A stretch of DNA of 64,000 nucleotides, from NCBI RefSeq assembly GCF_037120705.1, contig NZ_JAWLJU010000001.1:558001-622000 (forward strand). The letters are read 5' to 3'. How positions within the stretch are numbered: the first letter of the stretch is position 1; each line of letters starts with the position of its first letter. The notes under the pieces were generated by a model. The model had not been told where the DNA came from and ran no database searches. It saw only the letters and a list, made by a program, of their open reading frames with translations. This document shows, one piece after another, positions 62,178 through 64,000 of the stretch. The stretch is from Pseudoalteromonas sp. UG3-2. GTDB lineage: Bacteria; Pseudomonadota; Gammaproteobacteria; Enterobacterales; Alteromonadaceae. A program made the position numbers and the translations under genes.

Positions 62178-63019
62178 AGTACTGGATCACGGCATTGATA
62201 GTCTGCCTCACCATCGGCTGGTGGGGCGGACTCTCTAAAAAAGCACCACCGATTGCAAGTAACGACAGTGATAACAGAGTGGACACAGAGCTTAAGCTCA
62301 GCCAAGCACCTCTAGTGAGCTTGAAGGTTCATAACCCAGATACATGCCCAGCAATCACTTTAGCAGATAAGCATACGCTGGATGACTGGGTGCTACAGCT
62401 ACAACAGCAGCAACGCACCGCGCAGTGGCAAACACAGCTATCATCACTGCCTCAGTGCTTACAGCCTCTGGCACAGCGTTATTTGAGGTATCGACAAGCG
62501 CTTACCAGTGTTGATGATACCCTCAATTTAGTCGAGCGCTTGGAACTACTCACCAGCCTACAACGGCAGTTTTTTTCAACCCAGCTCATAGCGGTTTGGT
62601 TTGCAGACGAAAATGACTGGCACCAGCACGCATTAGCGCGTTGGCAGATTTTGACTGATCAGAGCCAAAGTGATGCACAAAAGGCACAATTAATTGCCAC
62701 CCATATAAGCCAATTAAATGAAGATGACCAAGCTATTGTGGCTAAACAACAGCACTTACAACGGCTCGCTAAGGAATGGCAAACAATGAGTTATAATGAG
62801 CTGGCCGATAAGGTGGGAACAGCGGCTGCTACTCGATTAATGAAAGCACAGCAGCAGCAACAACTATGGCAAAGTAGAGTGCAAGCTTTCGTCACCCAAA
62901 CAGCGCAAATACATGCTCAGTATGGTGATACTGCTAGGGCAAAGCAGGAAATAGCACGGCTTAAGCGCAGCGACTTTAGTCCAAATGAACGTAAACGCTT
63001 GGCGGTGCTTGTGCCTTAG
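62174..63019 (+). CDS. Lipase-specific foldase (LifO-like), N-terminally divergent
   Basis: A 281-residue inner-membrane-anchored protein (helix at about residues 2-20) with the helical pattern of lipase foldases: PLAQRYLRYRQAL, LERLELLTSLQRQFFSTQLIAVWFADENDWHQHALARW, QKAQLIATHISQLNEDDQAIV and a C-terminal RIAQ-like TRLMKAQQQQQLWQSRVQAF. The start codon overlaps the lipase stop (ATGA). It is shorter than typical foldases of about 330-350 residues, and the RxxFDY activation motif of mini-domain 1 is not visible; the corresponding region is replaced by a short Cys-containing segment. Confidence 0.8.
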   Translation: MKYWITALIVCLTIGWWGGLSKKAPPIASNDSDNRVDTELKLSQAPLVSLKVHNPDTCPAITLADKHTLDDWVLQLQQQQRTAQWQTQLSSLPQCLQPLAQRYLRYRQALTSVDDTLNLVERLELLTSLQRQFFSTQLIAVWFADENDWHQHALARWQILTDQSQSDAQKAQLIATHISQLNEDDQAIVAKQQHLQRLAKEWQTMSYNELADKVGTAAATRLMKAQQQQQLWQSRVQAFVTQTAQIHAQYGDTARAKQEIARLKRSDFSPNERKRLAVLVP

Positions 63020-63078
63020 TGATTTTGCTTTATTGCTAGTAAGCTATCAAATATAAAACACCCAATTTGAGCCAACTT

Positions 63079-63516
63079 ATGATTATCGAGCCGTCACGCT
63101 GGGAAGTTTATACTGACTGTTTTTTTCGCCCCATTAAGCCATTAAGCCCCGATAGTGAAGGGGCCATTATCAGTTTGTGGAATCCGCTTGGCCAGGTTTA
63201 CTCTGTAGCGGCTAACCGTCGCATTACGCGATTTTGGCAAGGGGCTTTACAGCGCCAGCAAAGTCCCCATCAACTGTTGTGGGGTGGTGATAAGCACATG
63301 CAGTACCGTGAACTCAGTGTGCTGCTAGCATGCAACTTAAACGACGCTATTCATTGGTCACAGCGTATGCAACAACTGGCGTTTTACTTTGTCGAGGACC
63401 ACAGCATCACCTTGTTCAATACCCAGTTTCCGAGTCAACATCAGCAACTCAAAGGCACCTTTGCAGAGCGCATTGGTTATCAGCGTCTGCCTAAGCGCAA
63501 CCAGGCCACGACGTAA
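63079..63516 (+). CDS. DUF3293-like protein
   Basis: A 145-residue protein from the ATG at 63079 (a TTG four codons upstream is possible). The pattern EGAIISLWNPLGQVYSVAANRRITRFWQGAL resembles the DUF3293 family; no enzymatic residues are evident. It follows the foldase gene by about 60 bases on the same strand and could be co-transcribed, but family members occur in many contexts. Function unknown. Confidence 0.65.
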   Translation: MIIEPSRWEVYTDCFFRPIKPLSPDSEGAIISLWNPLGQVYSVAANRRITRFWQGALQRQQSPHQLLWGGDKHMQYRELSVLLACNLNDAIHWSQRMQQLAFYFVEDHSITLFNTQFPSQHQQLKGTFAERIGYQRLPKRNQATT

Positions 63517-63529
63517 AGCACATTTATTA

Positions 63530-64000
63530 TCATGCTGATTTTGTCAGTAATGCGGTGATCATATTGCACACCGTTTCTACGCGACGGGGTAAACTCGCCA
63601 TGCGTTTGGTACACAAATACAGGGGTTCGCTCACCGGATGTGCCAAGGTATGAAGGCTAATTTTATGCTGATTAGCGTAGCCGGCCAGCGCTTGGCTCGG
63701 CAATACCGTAAACCCAAGCCCCCGGCTAACAGGCTCAGCTATTAAACTAATTTGATTACAAAACCCCGATTTTTTTATTCCCTCAATACGCTGAAACTCG
63801 GCAAAGTTTTGACTTAATAACAGACTGGCATGATGGCCACCATCAGGGTGGTCGATAAACCCAAGTTGTTGTAATTTTTCCCACGTGGGGTTGCATAGCT
63901 TTGCTGGCGTTACTAGCACCAGAGTGTCCTCACCAATAAGCTCGCTGTCAATATTAGGCTGTGCATTAGAAGCAGTCATCAATCCAATATCAACTCGGTT
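63530..64000 (-). CDS. LysR-family regulator, C-terminal part (start outside the window)
   Basis: The frame is open to the right edge. The visible 156 codons are a LysR effector-binding domain: NRVDIGLMTASN, EDTLVLVTPAKLCNP, NQISLIAEPVSRGLGFTVLPSQALAGY and SEPLYLCTKRMASLPRRVETVCNMITALL. The N-terminal DNA-binding half lies beyond 64000. The target is unknown; the divergently oriented neighbour would be off the window. Confidence 0.9.
   Translation of the reverse strand, partial: NRVDIGLMTASNAQPNIDSELIGEDTLVLVTPAKLCNPTWEKLQQLGFIDHPDGGHHASLLLSQNFAEFQRIEGIKKSGFCNQISLIAEPVSRGLGFTVLPSQALAGYANQHKISLHTLAHPVSEPLYLCTKRMASLPRRVETVCNMITALLTKSA

Overview
The window looks like chromosomal DNA of a marine gammaproteobacterium of the order Alteromonadales, most likely Pseudoalteromonas or a close relative. 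This is inferred from mid-range GC (by eye), tight bidirectional gene packing with strong GGAG-type ribosome binding sites, conserved gammaproteobacterial blocks (tesA-ybbA-ybbP, sbcD-sbcC, arfB, nhaR, blc) and many secreted hydrolases, lipoproteins and DUF families common in that order. No rRNA, tRNA, insertion sequence, prophage or CRISPR array was found.

Layout. 1-8 kb: the end of a sensor kinase, arfB, a four-gene MacAB-like ABC export operon, and a membrane coiled-coil gene divergent from a response regulator with an unrecognised C-terminal half. 8-18 kb: a ribosome-associated HPF/RaiA-like protein, nhaR, small metabolic and lipoprotein genes, two acetyltransferases, a hybrid sensor kinase with a separate HPt protein, a peroxiredoxin-glutaredoxin fusion and an AlkB-like dioxygenase. 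Two very small genes (34 and 38 codons) lie in gaps here. 18-30 kb: a DUF1707/LiaF-like protein, an M3 peptidase lipoprotein, a DJ-1/PfpI protein, a pirin/glutathionyl-hydroquinone reductase pair, an ABC-2 exporter, DoxX, a uracil-DNA glycosylase relative, and a Fur-boxed DUF3649-PepSY-DUF3325 iron-uptake accessory operon. 30-36 kb: a di-haem lipoprotein and a PhoX-like lipoprotein with a collagen-like stalk, a lipocalin, an unknown gene and a methyltransferase. 36-41 kb: sbcDC. 42-49 kb: an M1 peptidase operon, a periplasmic binding protein, an acyltransferase, and a two-gene metzincin system in which a membrane-anchored propeptide-like protein precedes a secreted protease. 49-56 kb: ybbAP, a HAD phosphatase, a YebC-family protein, a membrane protein, a membrane-tethered thioredoxin and an unknown exported protein. 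57-58 kb: four consecutive tiny exported EF-hand proteins. 58-64 kb: an HEXXH protein, nitronate monooxygenase, a secreted lipin-like (LNS2) phosphatase, a lipase with its foldase, a DUF3293-like protein and the end of a LysR regulator.

The most unusual signal is not a gene. A degenerate 19-bp motif, consensus GTTAGTAAAAWNCTGATCT with an invariant GATC, occurs about 14 times by eye. Six copies in one orientation lie about 42 bp apart at 29850-30066. A second group, mostly inverted, lies at 35069-35558 and runs into a coding sequence. A single copy sits just upstream of the PfpI gene. Two copies 5 kb apart are identical over all 19 bases while their flanks differ, so the unit is discrete. Other items worth following are the split metzincin, the EF-hand quartet with three nearby TGTTGC-N6-GCAACA dyads, the collagen-stalked PhoX-like lipoprotein, and the lipase foldase that appears to lack the usual N-terminal activation motif.
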